Part shown: in pieces, positions 1 through 7,116 of the stretch | Numbering within the stretch: the stretch's first letter is position 1 | Layout: every line of letters starts with the position of its first letter | Source of the DNA: Thermus_A sp040290245 | GTDB lineage: Bacteria > Deinococcota > Deinococci > Deinococcales > Thermaceae | Assembly (NCBI RefSeq): GCF_040290245.1 | Contig: NZ_PSMQ01000031.1 | Location: 1-19,788 of the forward strand | Direction of reading: 5' to 3' | DNA length: 19,788 nt | The notes under the pieces: generated by a model | What the model was told of the DNA's origin: nothing | The model's input: the letters and a program-made list of their open reading frames with translations, nothing else | The model's database searches: none | Made by a program: the position numbers and the translations under genes

Positions 1-8
1 AACCCTCC

Positions 9-386
9 TTACCCCTCCGCCTCCCGAAACGCCCTTAGCCGCTCGAGGTCCTCGCGGATGAGGTCGTCCCGGCCCGCCAGGGACTCGAGGTGGTGCCTGA
101 GCTCGTGGAGGAGGGTCTGCCAGACCTCCTCCTCCCAGTCAAACCCCTCGTCGGCCACGGCCAGGAAGGAGCCATAGTAGAGGACGATGTGCCGGCCCAG
201 CCCCTCCCAGCCGAAGAGGGAGGGGGGGCCGGGGTCCAGGTACTCCCCCAGCCGAAAGACCCCCACCAGGCCCGGCTCCGCCTTTGCCTCCTCCAGGACG
301 TGCAGGCCCTGAAGCCCCCTTTTGAATTCCTCGGGGATCTCCTCCCAGAGGCGCTCGGCCAGGGCCCGGAAGGCGGCGTAGGTCAC
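9..386 (-). CDS. Zincin-fold putative metallopeptidase (PF06262-like)
   Basis: This 125-residue protein carries a HELRHH zinc-protease signature (His94, Glu95, His98) in its C-terminal third, matching the short bacterial zincin family often annotated as possible zinc metallopeptidase. No signal peptide or membrane segment is visible, so it should be cytosolic. Its substrate is unknown. The residues after HELRHH are rich in D, E and R (GRDDLIREDLERLRAF), as in relatives where an acidic residue may be the third metal ligand. The GTG start is the only usable one: an in-frame TAG, the stop of rlmH, lies 9 bases upstream. A GGAGG lies so close to the GTG that translation probably depends on coupling to rlmH. 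I recall that T. thermophilus HB8 has a solved homologue (TTHA0227) just before the dehydrogenase genes, which fits this order. Proteolytic activity is inferred from the motif only. Confidence 0.85.
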   Translation of the reverse strand: MTYAAFRALAERLWEEIPEEFKRGLQGLHVLEEAKAEPGLVGVFRLGEYLDPGPPSLFGWEGLGRHIVLYYGSFLAVADEGFDWEEEVWQTLLHELRHHLESLAGRDDLIREDLERLRAFREAEG

Positions 387-395
387 CCCTCCAGT

Positions 396-797
396 CTACC
401 GGTGGTAGGGGTGGCCCGCCCAAAGGGTGTGAATCCGGTAAAGCTGCTCCAACAAGACCAGGAGGGCGAGCTCGTGCTGCAAGGTCAAGGGGGAGAGGGA
501 AAGGAGAAGGTCGGCCCTTTCCCGGTCCTCTTCGCCAAATCCATCCGCATCAGCGACCAGGAAGGCGACCCGCTCCCCTTCCCACCCCTTTAAAAACCGG
601 GCGAGGCCCAGGGTGGTGAAAAGCCTGCCCCGCTCGTCCAAGACCACCCGGCGCATCCCCTGTGAACGGGTAAACAACTCCTCCCTCTTGCGCACGAACC
701 CCAAGCCCAGGCCGGCAACGCGGAGCCTTCGGGCATACCCCTCGATCTCCTGGGCGCAGATCCGGGGCTTTCCCACCGCGAGCACCAAGGGCCGCAC
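396..797 (-). CDS. rlmH: 23S rRNA pseudouridine-1915 N3-methyltransferase RlmH (short form)
   Basis: RlmH is a SPOUT-class methyltransferase that methylates pseudouridine 1915 in helix 69 of 23S rRNA using S-adenosylmethionine. The C-terminal third is diagnostic: TLQHELALLVLLEQLYR followed by the terminal AGHPYHR, close to the family ending EQLYRAWSI..GHPYHR. A central VVLDERGRLFTT corresponds to the conserved LDERGK block. Two features are atypical. The protein has 133 residues where bacterial RlmH usually has about 155. The SAM-loop block, normally like FVIGGPDG, reads FLVADADGFG. Function is therefore likely but less certain than the fold. Start is GTG at 795-797 on the minus strand, six bases after a -10-like TAGTAT, which suggests a leaderless transcript. 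The zincin gene follows after 9 bases. Confidence 0.85.
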   Translation of the reverse strand: MRPLVLAVGKPRICAQEIEGYARRLRVAGLGLGFVRKREELFTRSQGMRRVVLDERGRLFTTLGLARFLKGWEGERVAFLVADADGFGEEDRERADLLLSLSPLTLQHELALLVLLEQLYRIHTLWAGHPYHR

Positions 798-802
798 ACC
801 GG

Positions 803-808
803 TATACT
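803..808 (+). promoter_or_regulatory. bkdA1: Candidate -10 box for the branched-chain dehydrogenase operon
   Basis: TATACT matches TATAAT at 5 of 6 positions and lies in the only gap upstream of the operon. Predicted initiation near 815 would give a leader of about 95 bases. No convincing -35 is present at the usual distance (GAGCAC at 780-785), so activator dependence is possible. The box overlaps the opposing rlmH -10. Confidence 0.5.
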
Positions 809-809
809 A
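804..809 (-). promoter_or_regulatory. rlmH: Candidate -10 box for rlmH (leaderless)
   Basis: Read on the minus strand the hexamer is TAGTAT, followed by six bases (ACCGGT) and the GTG start of rlmH. This spacing puts transcription initiation at or next to the start codon. No clear -35 is seen. It shares bases 804-808 with the plus-strand -10 of the dehydrogenase operon. Confidence 0.45.
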
Positions 810-814
810 AGGCC

Positions 815-909
815 GAAAGGAGGAAGAGGGTGAGCCCCCTCTATCCAGACCCTCAACCCCCTTACCCAGGGGGCAGGGGTGGGTGCCACAAGCGCCCAAG
901 GAGGTGCCC
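815..909 (+). other. 5' leader of the dehydrogenase operon with alternative stems
   Basis: The inferred untranslated leader holds several perfect short inverted repeats. AGAGGG (825-830) pairs with CCCTCT (837-842). GCCCCCT (834-840) can pair with AGGGGGC (868-874). CCCCC (857-861) can pair with GGGGG (869-873). The second and third pairings exclude each other. A strong Shine-Dalgarno AAGGAGGTG (898-906) follows, close before the ATG at 910. In GC-rich DNA such pairings can arise by chance, so a regulatory role is only a possibility. Confidence 0.35.
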
Positions 910-2013
910 ATGGTAAAGGAGACGCGGCGGTTTGAACCCTTCAGCCTCGAGCCCATAAGGCTTATCGGGGAGGAAGGGGAGTGGCTGGGGGCGTTTCCCC
1001 TGGACCTAACGGAGGAGGCCCTCAGGCGGCTTTACCGGGACATGCTGGCCGCGCGGATGCTGGATGAGCGGTACACCATCCTCATCCGCACGGGCAAGAC
1101 CAGCTTCATCGCCCCGGCCGCAGGGCATGAGGCGGCCCAGGTGGGCACCGCCCACGCCGTCCGGCCCGGGTTTGACTGGGTCTTCCCCTACTACCGGGAC
1201 CACGGCCTGGCCCTGGCCTTGGGGGTGCCTTTGGTGGAACTGTTCGGCCAGATGCTCGCCACCCGGGCCGACCCCAACAAAGCCCGGCAGATGCCCGCCC
1301 ACCCGGGGTCCAAGCGGCTCAACCTCTTTACCGTGGCCAGCCCCATCGCCTCCCACATCCCCCCAGCGGCGGGCACGGCCATCAGCATGAAGCTCCAAAA
1401 GACGGGCCAGGTGGTGGTCTGCACCTTCGGGGACGGGGCCACGAGCGAGGGGGACTGGTACGCCGGAATCAACTTTGCCGCGGTGCAGAAAGCCCCCGCG
1501 GTCTTTGTGGCCGAGAACAACTTTTATGCCATCAGCGTAAACCTACGCCTCCAGTCGGGAAGCCCCACCCTCGCGGACAAGGCCCATGCCTTCGGCATCC
1601 CCGGCTACCTGGTGGACGGGATGGACGTTCTGGCCAGCTACTATGTGGTCAAGGAAGCGGTGGAGCGGGCCCGGAACGGGGAGGGGCCGAGCCTGGTGGA
1701 GCTTCGGGTCTACCGCTATGGCCCCCACTCCTCCGCCGATGACGACACCCGCTACCGGAGCCGCGAAGAGGTGGAGGCCTGGCGGAAAAAGGACCCCATC
1801 CCCCGCTTCCAACGCTTTTTGGCCAAGCGGGGCCTGTGGGACGAGTCCTGGGAAAAAACCCTCAGGGAGGAGATCGGCCAGGAGATCGCCGAAGCCCTGA
1901 AGCAGGCGGAGGAGGCCGGGGAGGTGCCCCCCGAGTGGATGTTTGAGGATGTCTTTGCCGAGCTGCCCTGGCACCTCGTGCGCCAGAGGGAGCTTCTCAG
2001 GGAGGAACTCTGA
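910..2013 (+). CDS. bkdA1: Branched-chain 2-oxoacid dehydrogenase E1 alpha subunit
   Basis: E1 alpha, with E1 beta, forms the alpha2beta2 thiamine-diphosphate decarboxylase that oxidises branched-chain 2-oxoacids and passes the acyl group to lipoyl-E2. The 367-residue protein has the expected thiamine diphosphate/Mg motif GDGATSEG (from residue 174) ending near ENNFYAIS, the substrate-side YYRDHG block (94-99), and the phosphorylation-loop equivalent YGPHSSADDD. Its sequence is very close to my memory of the structurally studied T. thermophilus HB8 E1 alpha, including length. I chose ATG 910 rather than the in-frame ATG at 883 because it follows AAGGAGGTG directly and matches that N-terminus (MVKET). 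It is the first gene of the operon; its stop overlaps the start of E1 beta (TGATG). Substrate range, branched-chain versus pyruvate, rests on this family resemblance. Confidence 0.96.
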   Translation: MVKETRRFEPFSLEPIRLIGEEGEWLGAFPLDLTEEALRRLYRDMLAARMLDERYTILIRTGKTSFIAPAAGHEAAQVGTAHAVRPGFDWVFPYYRDHGLALALGVPLVELFGQMLATRADPNKARQMPAHPGSKRLNLFTVASPIASHIPPAAGTAISMKLQKTGQVVVCTFGDGATSEGDWYAGINFAAVQKAPAVFVAENNFYAISVNLRLQSGSPTLADKAHAFGIPGYLVDGMDVLASYYVVKEAVERARNGEGPSLVELRVYRYGPHSSADDDTRYRSREEVEAWRKKDPIPRFQRFLAKRGLWDESWEKTLREEIGQEIAEALKQAEEAGEVPPEWMFEDVFAELPWHLVRQRELLREEL

Positions 2014-2984
2014 TGCTCATGACCATGGTGCAGGCCCTGAACCGGGCCTTGGACGAGGAGATGGCCCAGGACCCCCGGGTGGTCCTTCTGGGAGAGGACG
2101 TGGGCAAGCGGGGGGGGGTCTTTCTCGTGACCGAGGGGTTGCAGGCCAAGTACGGGGAGGACCGGGTGATGGACACCCCCCTTTCCGAGGCGGCCATCAT
2201 CGGGGCCGCGCTGGGCATGGCCGCCCATGGGCTGAGGCCGGTGGCGGAGATCCAGTTTGCGGACTACGTCTTCCCGGGGTTTGACCAGCTGGTGAGCCAG
2301 GTGGCCAAGCTCCGTTACCGCTCGGGAGGCCAGTTCACCGCCCCTCTGGTCATCCGCATGCCCTCCGGGGGTGGGGTCAAGGGCGGCCACCACCACTCCC
2401 AAAGCCCCGAGGCCCACTTCGTCCACACCGCAGGGCTCAAGGTGGTGGCCGTCTCAACCCCCTTTGACGCCAAGGGGCTTCTGAAGGCGGCCATCCGGGA
2501 CGAGGATCCCGTGGTCTTCCTCGAGCCTAAGCGCCTTTACCGCTCCCTCAAGGAGGAGGTCCCGGAAAAGGAGTACACCCTCCCCATCGGCAAGGCGGCC
2601 ATCCGGCAAGAGGGTAAGGACCTGAGCCTGATCGGGTATGGGGCGAGCATGCCCGAGGTGCTCAAAGCCGCGGAGGAACTCGCCAAGGTGGGGGTTTCCA
2701 CCGAGGTCCTGGACCTGAGAAGCCTCATGCCCTGGGACTATGAGGCGGTGATGAACTCGGTGGCCAAGACGGGGCGGGCCGTTTTGGTGGCGGATGCCCC
2801 CCGGCATGCGAGCTTTGTGAGCGAGATCGCCGCCACCATCGCGGAGGACATCCTAGACCGGCTCCTGGCCCCCCCCATCCGGGTCACCGGGTTTGACACC
2901 CCCTATCCCTACGCCCAGGACAAGCTCTATATGCCCACGGTGACCCGGATCCTGAACGCGGCCAAGCGGGCCTTGGAGTACTGA
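2013..2984 (+). CDS. bkdA2: Branched-chain 2-oxoacid dehydrogenase E1 beta subunit
   Basis: This 323-residue transketolase-like subunit pairs with E1 alpha to build the thiamine diphosphate active site. It shows the family landmarks LGEDVGKRGGVF near the N-terminus, DTPLSEAAIIGAALGMA, EIQFADYVFPGFDQL, and the glycine/histidine loop PSGGGVKGGHHHSQSPEA that contacts cofactor and substrate. The C-terminal half has the transketolase C-terminal domain (EVLDLRSLMPWD, APRHASFVSEIAA). The start ATG overlaps the E1 alpha stop by one base (TGATG), and GGGAGG just upstream acts as Shine-Dalgarno within the E1 alpha gene, so translation is probably coupled to give equal subunits. Length and sequence closely match T. 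thermophilus E1 beta as I remember it. Confidence 0.96.
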   Translation: MLMTMVQALNRALDEEMAQDPRVVLLGEDVGKRGGVFLVTEGLQAKYGEDRVMDTPLSEAAIIGAALGMAAHGLRPVAEIQFADYVFPGFDQLVSQVAKLRYRSGGQFTAPLVIRMPSGGGVKGGHHHSQSPEAHFVHTAGLKVVAVSTPFDAKGLLKAAIRDEDPVVFLEPKRLYRSLKEEVPEKEYTLPIGKAAIRQEGKDLSLIGYGASMPEVLKAAEELAKVGVSTEVLDLRSLMPWDYEAVMNSVAKTGRAVLVADAPRHASFVSEIAATIAEDILDRLLAPPIRVTGFDTPYPYAQDKLYMPTVTRILNAAKRALEY

Positions 2985-3038
2985 AGGGGCCCGTCTTCGC
3001 CCTCAAGAAAGCCCGGCCCCGCCCATGAAGGAGGTCCC

Positions 3039-4382
3039 ATGCCCAAGGAAATCCTGCTTCCAGAACTGGCGGAAAGCGTTGTAGAAGGCGAGATCGTCAA
3101 GTGGCTGGTGGAAGAGGGCACCTACCTCAAAAAGGACCAGCCCTTCGTAGAGGTCATGACGGACAAGGTCACGGTGGAACTCCCCTCCCCCTATGAAGGG
3201 GTTCTGGTGAAGAAGCTTGCCCAGGAGGGCCAGGTGGTCAAGGTTCACGAGCCCATCGCCCTCATCGCCGAGCCTGGCGAGGCCGAGCTTAAGGAACCCC
3301 CCGTCCAAGCCGTGGAGGAAAGGTCCATCGTGGAGCCAGGCCTTCCCCCGGCGGACGAGGGGGAGGCGCTTTCTTTGTTCAAGCCGGACCGGACGGAGGT
3401 GGAGGTCAAAAACCCTTTCCTCCCCGGTCAAGGGCTTCCGGGAAAGGGGCGGGTCCTGGCCGTTCCCGCGGCGAGGAAGCTGGCCCGGGAGCTCGGCATC
3501 TCCATAGAGGAGGTTCCGGGCTCAGGACCCCTGGGAAGGGTACGGGTGGAGGATGTGCGGGCCTATGCGGAAAAACGGGCGGTTTCTCCCAAAAGCCCAC
3601 CCCCTCCCAAAGGCGAGGTCCACGCCCCAGGCTTCCCGCCCCCCGTCCAGTACCGCTCCCCCAAGGGCTATGAGCACCTTGAGGAACGCGTGCCCCTCCG
3701 GGGCATCCGCCGGAGCATCGCGCAGGGCCTATGGCAGAGCCACCTTTACACCGTCCGGACCCTGACGGTGGATGAGGTGGACATGACCAGGGTGGTGGCC
3801 CTGAGGGAGCGCCTCAAGCCTGAGGCAGATAGGCAGGGGGTGCGGCTTTCTTACCTGCCCTTCATCTTCAAGGCCGTGGTGGCCGCCTTAAAGAAGTACC
3901 CCGCTTTGAACTCGAGCCTGGACGAGGAGAGGCAGGAGATTGTATTTAAAAAATATTACAATCTTGGTATGGCCGTGGCCACGGATCAGGGTCTGATCGT
4001 CCCTGTGTTAAAGGACGTGGACCGCAAAAGCATCCTGGAGCTTGCCCGGGAGGTCCACGAGCTTGCGGAAAAGGCCCGCACGGGCCGGCTTGCCCCCGAG
4101 GAGGTCACGGGCTCCACCTTCAGCATCACCAACATCGGCTCCATCGGCGCCCTCTTCAGCTTCCCCATCATCCACGTTCCCGATGCGGCCATTCTGGGGG
4201 TGCACTCCATCCAAAAACGGGCCGTGGTTATGCCCGACGACACCATCCAGGTCCGGCAGATGATGTACCTCTCCCTTTCCTTTGACCACCGGCTGGTGGA
4301 CGGGGCCGAGGCGGCCCTCTTCACCAAGGAGGTCATCCGGCTTTTGGAAGACCCCGATATCCTGCTTATGGAGGCGATATGA
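3039..4382 (+). CDS. bkdB: Dihydrolipoamide acyltransferase E2 of the 2-oxoacid dehydrogenase complex
   Basis: E2 is the multimeric core that carries acyl groups on a lipoyl arm and transfers them to CoA. Domain order in the 447 residues: one lipoyl domain (about 1-78) with lipoyl Lys43 in MTDKVTVE, a Pro/Glu-rich linker, a peripheral subunit-binding domain (about 138-177, VPAARKLARELGISIEEV), a second proline-rich linker (PKSPPPPKG), and the catalytic domain (about 220-447) ending in SFDHRLVDG with active-site His417 and Asp421. AAGGAGGTC (3028-3036) precedes the ATG. The 54-base gap to E1 beta is the only spacing in the operon; the stop overlaps the E3 start (ATGA). Codons 301-310 (IVFKKYYNLG) are unusually AT-rich for this genome and lie in an inverted repeat. 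Specificity for branched-chain acyl groups is inferred from the operon. Confidence 0.95.
   Translation: MPKEILLPELAESVVEGEIVKWLVEEGTYLKKDQPFVEVMTDKVTVELPSPYEGVLVKKLAQEGQVVKVHEPIALIAEPGEAELKEPPVQAVEERSIVEPGLPPADEGEALSLFKPDRTEVEVKNPFLPGQGLPGKGRVLAVPAARKLARELGISIEEVPGSGPLGRVRVEDVRAYAEKRAVSPKSPPPPKGEVHAPGFPPPVQYRSPKGYEHLEERVPLRGIRRSIAQGLWQSHLYTVRTLTVDEVDMTRVVALRERLKPEADRQGVRLSYLPFIFKAVVAALKKYPALNSSLDEERQEIVFKKYYNLGMAVATDQGLIVPVLKDVDRKSILELAREVHELAEKARTGRLAPEEVTGSTFSITNIGSIGALFSFPIIHVPDAAILGVHSIQKRAVVMPDDTIQVRQMMYLSLSFDHRLVDGAEAALFTKEVIRLLEDPDILLMEAI
3937..3964. repeat. AT-rich inverted repeat inside the E2 gene
   Basis: AGATTGTA (3937-3944) and TACAATCT (3957-3964) are perfect 8-base inverted arms around the 12-base centre tttaaaaaatat. 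The stretch codes for IVFKKYYNLG with ATT, GTA, TTT, AAA, AAA, TAT, TAC, AAT, CTT and GGT, while neighbouring codons end mostly in G or C. It is the most AT-rich stretch I see inside the window's genes. Confidence 0.7.
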
Positions 4383-5767
4383 CCTACGACCTGATCGTCA
4401 TCGGCACAGGCCCCGGGGGGTACCACGCGGCCATCCGGGCGGCCCAGCTCGGCCTAAAGGTGCTTGCGGTAGAGGCCGCCGAGGTGGGGGGGGTCTGCCT
4501 CAACGTGGGGTGCATTCCCACCAAGGCCCTCCTCCATGCGGCGGAGACCTACCACACCGCCAAGGAAGGGGCCTCCTTTGGCGTTTTGACCGCTCCCAGC
4601 CTGGACCTGAACAAGCTCGCCGCTTGGCGAGACGGCGTGGTCAAGCGGCTCACAGGCGGGGTAAGGACCCTGCTTAAAGGGAACCGAGTGGAGCTGGTCG
4701 AGGGCTTCGCCCGGCTTAAGGCCCCCACGGTGGTGGAGGTGGGCGGGGCCACCTACCAGGCGAAAAGCGTTATCCTGGCCACGGGAAGCGAGCCGGCCCC
4801 CCTCAAGGGGTTTGAGGTCAATGGAAAGGATGTCCTGGACTCCACCTCTGCCTTAAGGGTAGAGGAGGGCATCCCTGGGCGGCTCCTGGTCATCGGCGGG
4901 GGTGCGGTGGGGCTGGAGTTCGCCCAGATCTATCACCGCATGGGAAGCCAGGTGACCCTGATCGAGTACATGCCCCAGATCCTGCCCCAAGGGGATCCAG
5001 AAACGGCGGCCCTTTTGGCCCGGGCCCTTGCCAAGGAGGGGATCGCCATCCAGACGAGGACGATGGCCCTGGGATACGAACGGAGGAAGGATGGGCTGCA
5101 CGTGGCCTTGAAACCCGTGGAAGGGCCCGGTGAGGAGAAGGAGGTCGTGGTGGACAAGATCCTGGTGGCGGTGGGCCGGAGGCCGAGAAGCCAGGGGCTC
5201 GGCCTCGAGGCCTTGGGGGTTCAGCTGGACCAGAAGGGGTTTATCCAGGTGAACCGGAGAATGGAGACCTCCCTCCCCGGCCTCTACGCCATCGGGGACG
5301 TGGCCAGGCCGCCCCTTTTGGCCCACAAGGCCATGCGGGAGGGGATCGTGGCCGCGGAAAACGCCTCTGGCCGGAACTCCGCCTTTGACTTCCAGATCCC
5401 CAACGTGGTCTACACAGAACCCGAGTGGGCCAGCGTGGGTCTGACCGAGGAGGAGGCGAAAAAGGCGGGGTACAAGGTCAAGGTGGGGAAGTTCCCCCTC
5501 GCCGCCTCTGGCCGGGCCCTGACCCTGGGCAAGGCAGAAGGCCTGATCAAGGTGGTGGGGGACGAGGAGACGGACCTCCTTCTGGGGGTGCACCTGGTGG
5601 GGCCCATGGCGGGGGAGCTCGTCGCCGAGGCCGCCTTGGCCCTGGAGATGGCCGCCACGGTGAGCGACCTTGCCCTCACCCTCCACGCCCACCCCACCCT
5701 CTCCGAGGGCCTGATGGAGGCCGCGGAGGCTTTGCACAAGCAGGCGATCCACGTCCTGAACAAATGA
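4379..5767 (+). CDS. lpd: Dihydrolipoamide dehydrogenase (E3)
   Basis: E3 is the FAD flavoprotein that reoxidises dihydrolipoyl-E2 with NAD+. The 462-residue protein has the N-terminal FAD Rossmann motif GTGPGG (9-14), the redox disulphide Cys40/Cys45 in GGVCLNVGCIPTKALL, a second nucleotide-binding Rossmann motif VIGGGAVGLEFA for NAD, the FAD-binding AIGDV block, and a C-terminal dimerisation domain with the catalytic pair His438/Glu443 in HAHPTLSEG. All catalytic residues are intact and length is typical. The start overlaps the E2 stop by four bases (ATGA), so it is the last gene of the operon and translationally coupled. It may also serve other lipoyl complexes, since organisms often carry more than one E3. 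Confidence 0.96.
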   Translation: MTYDLIVIGTGPGGYHAAIRAAQLGLKVLAVEAAEVGGVCLNVGCIPTKALLHAAETYHTAKEGASFGVLTAPSLDLNKLAAWRDGVVKRLTGGVRTLLKGNRVELVEGFARLKAPTVVEVGGATYQAKSVILATGSEPAPLKGFEVNGKDVLDSTSALRVEEGIPGRLLVIGGGAVGLEFAQIYHRMGSQVTLIEYMPQILPQGDPETAALLARALAKEGIAIQTRTMALGYERRKDGLHVALKPVEGPGEEKEVVVDKILVAVGRRPRSQGLGLEALGVQLDQKGFIQVNRRMETSLPGLYAIGDVARPPLLAHKAMREGIVAAENASGRNSAFDFQIPNVVYTEPEWASVGLTEEEAKKAGYKVKVGKFPLAASGRALTLGKAEGLIKVVGDEETDLLLGVHLVGPMAGELVAEAALALEMAATVSDLALTLHAHPTLSEGLMEAAEALHKQAIHVLNK

Positions 5768-5779
5768 CCCCCGCCTCTA

Positions 5780-5785
5780 TACAAT
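5780..5785 (+). promoter_or_regulatory. Candidate -10 box for the adenosyltransferase gene (leaderless)
   Basis: TACAAT matches TATAAT at 5 of 6 positions and sits exactly six bases (gggggc) before the ATG at 5792, so the transcript would begin at or near the start codon. No Shine-Dalgarno is visible there. The -35 region (CTGAAC or TGAACA, 5756-5762, overlapping the end of the E3 gene) is weak. Confidence 0.5.
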
Positions 5786-5791
5786 GGGGGC

Positions 5792-6355
5792 ATGAAGATC
5801 TACACCAAGACCGGGGACCGGGGGGAGACGGGGCTTTACGGGGCGGACCGGGTCACCAAGGCCCATCCCCGGGTGGAGGCCTATGGGGCGGTGGACGAGG
5901 CGAACAGCGCCTTGGGCCTTGCCCGAAGCCTCCTCCCCTCCACCCATCTGGACCTCCACGACCTCCTCGAGCGCCTGCAAAATGCCCTCTTCGACCTGGG
6001 GGCTGACCTCGCCACCCGCCTGGGCAGCCCTTATGAGAAAAACATTGCTCGGATGGACGAGAAAGACGTGGAGGCCCTGGAAGAGGCCATCGACCGGTAC
6101 ATGGAGGAGTCCCCCCCCTTCACCGGCTTTATCCTCCCCGGGGGGCATCCCGCCGCGGCCGCCTTACACCTGGCCCGGACGGTCGTCCGGCGGGCCGAGC
6201 GGAAGGTGGTGGCCCTCGGCCGGGAGGAGCCCGTCAACCCCGAGGCCCTCCGCTACCTCAACCGCCTCTCCGACCTCCTCTTCGTTCTGGCCCGGGTGGT
6301 GAACCAGCGGGAGGGGGTGCGGGAGGAGGCCTGGCGGGTCAAACGGAGAAGGTGA
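5792..6355 (+). CDS. PduO-type ATP:cob(I)alamin adenosyltransferase
   Basis: This enzyme transfers the adenosyl group of ATP to cob(I)alamin to form coenzyme B12. The 187-residue protein shows the PduO family pattern in order: the ATP-binding N-terminal loop YTKTGDRGETGLYG (4-17), YGAVDEANSALG (31-42), FILPGG (113-118), the arginine-rich ARTVVRRAER (128-137) and NRLSDLLFVLAR (157-168). PduO-type enzymes act as trimers in the cytosol. The name is open: cobO, pduO and btuR are all used for non-homologous or related enzymes, so I give no symbol. It begins 24 bases after the E3 stop but probably has its own leaderless promoter. Its stop overlaps the start of the BtuF-like gene, which supports a shared role in corrinoid handling. 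Confidence 0.93.
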   Translation: MKIYTKTGDRGETGLYGADRVTKAHPRVEAYGAVDEANSALGLARSLLPSTHLDLHDLLERLQNALFDLGADLATRLGSPYEKNIARMDEKDVEALEEAIDRYMEESPPFTGFILPGGHPAAAALHLARTVVRRAERKVVALGREEPVNPEALRYLNRLSDLLFVLARVVNQREGVREEAWRVKRRR

Positions 6356-7116
6356 TGCGCCTCGTGAGCCTTACCGCCTCCAACACCGAGATCCTATGGG
6401 CCTTGGGTGCCCTGGACGGGCTTGTGGGGGTGGACGACCATTCGGACTTCCCCGAGGAGGTGCGAAGGCTTCCCAAAGTGGGGCCGGACCTGAACGTGGA
6501 CCTGGACCGGGTGGAGGCCCTGAGGCCCGACCTGGTCCTGGCCAGCCTTTCCGTCCCGGGGATGGAGAGGGTGGTCGAGGGCCTGAAAAGGCGCGGCATC
6601 CCTCATCTGGTCCTGGACCCGGAAAGCCTCGAGGACGTCTTTCAAGGTATCCTCACCGTGGCTGAAGCCCTGGGCCTCCCTCACCGGGGGCACCAGGTGG
6701 TGGGAGCGATGCGCTACACCATGGCCCAGGCCCGCAGGGGCCTCCCCCGGTTCCCCAAGCCCCCAAGGATCTTGGTGGAGTGGTGGCCTAAGCCCGTGAT
6801 CGCCGCGGGCCAGAAAAGCTGGGTCACGGGGATGCTCGCCTTCTTGGGAGCGGAAAACGCCCTCCAGGACGCGGTGCGTTCCAGGCCTCTTTCCGAACGG
6901 GAGCTCGAAGCCCTGGCCCCCGAGGTCTGGGTCCTGTCCTGGTGCGGGGCAAAGCGGCTTCGGCCCGAGGTGGCTCTACGGAGGCCCCTTAGGGTGCCCG
7001 CCTTGGAGGCGGGCCGGGTCTACCCCATCCCTGAGGCCTACCTCGGCCGTCCGGGACCGCGGCTGGCCGAGGGGGTAAGAAGGCTCGCGGACGCCCTCAT
7101 CCTTTCAGGCCTATGA
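6355..7116 (+). CDS. Signal-less BtuF-like corrinoid-binding protein
   Basis: The 253-residue protein belongs to the periplasmic-binding-protein type 2 fold (PF01497, helical-backbone metal receptor) used for vitamin B12 and iron-siderophore capture. Visible landmarks are the start SLTASNTEILWALGALDGLVG, VGPDLNVDLDRVEALRPDLVL, and the second lobe with EWWPKPVIAAGQKSWVTGML and PEVWVLSW. Unlike BtuF of transporters, it has no signal peptide or lipobox: the first beta strand starts at residue 2, so it should be cytosolic. Two adjacent starts exist, GTG 6352 and ATG 6355; I prefer ATG because GGAG (6345-6348) is then well spaced and it forms the TGATG overlap with the upstream stop. No ABC permease or ATPase lies nearby. 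Corrinoid as ligand is inferred from family and from the adenosyltransferase neighbour. Confidence 0.82.
   Translation: MRLVSLTASNTEILWALGALDGLVGVDDHSDFPEEVRRLPKVGPDLNVDLDRVEALRPDLVLASLSVPGMERVVEGLKRRGIPHLVLDPESLEDVFQGILTVAEALGLPHRGHQVVGAMRYTMAQARRGLPRFPKPPRILVEWWPKPVIAAGQKSWVTGMLAFLGAENALQDAVRSRPLSERELEALAPEVWVLSWCGAKRLRPEVALRRPLRVPALEAGRVYPIPEAYLGRPGPRLAEGVRRLADALILSGL

Noticed and set aside
883..909. Upstream ATG as the E1 alpha start
   Set aside because: It would place the strong Shine-Dalgarno AAGGAGGTG inside the coding region and add nine residues absent from the T. thermophilus protein as I remember it.
3025..3084. Short upstream frame starting in the E2 Shine-Dalgarno region
   Set aside because: It is out of frame with E2 and only about 20 codons long; the ATG arises from the bases next to the ribosome-binding site.
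4853..5752. Minus-strand open frame of 299 codons inside the E3 gene
   Set aside because: E3 on the plus strand has all catalytic motifs; the antisense frame has no recognisable domain.
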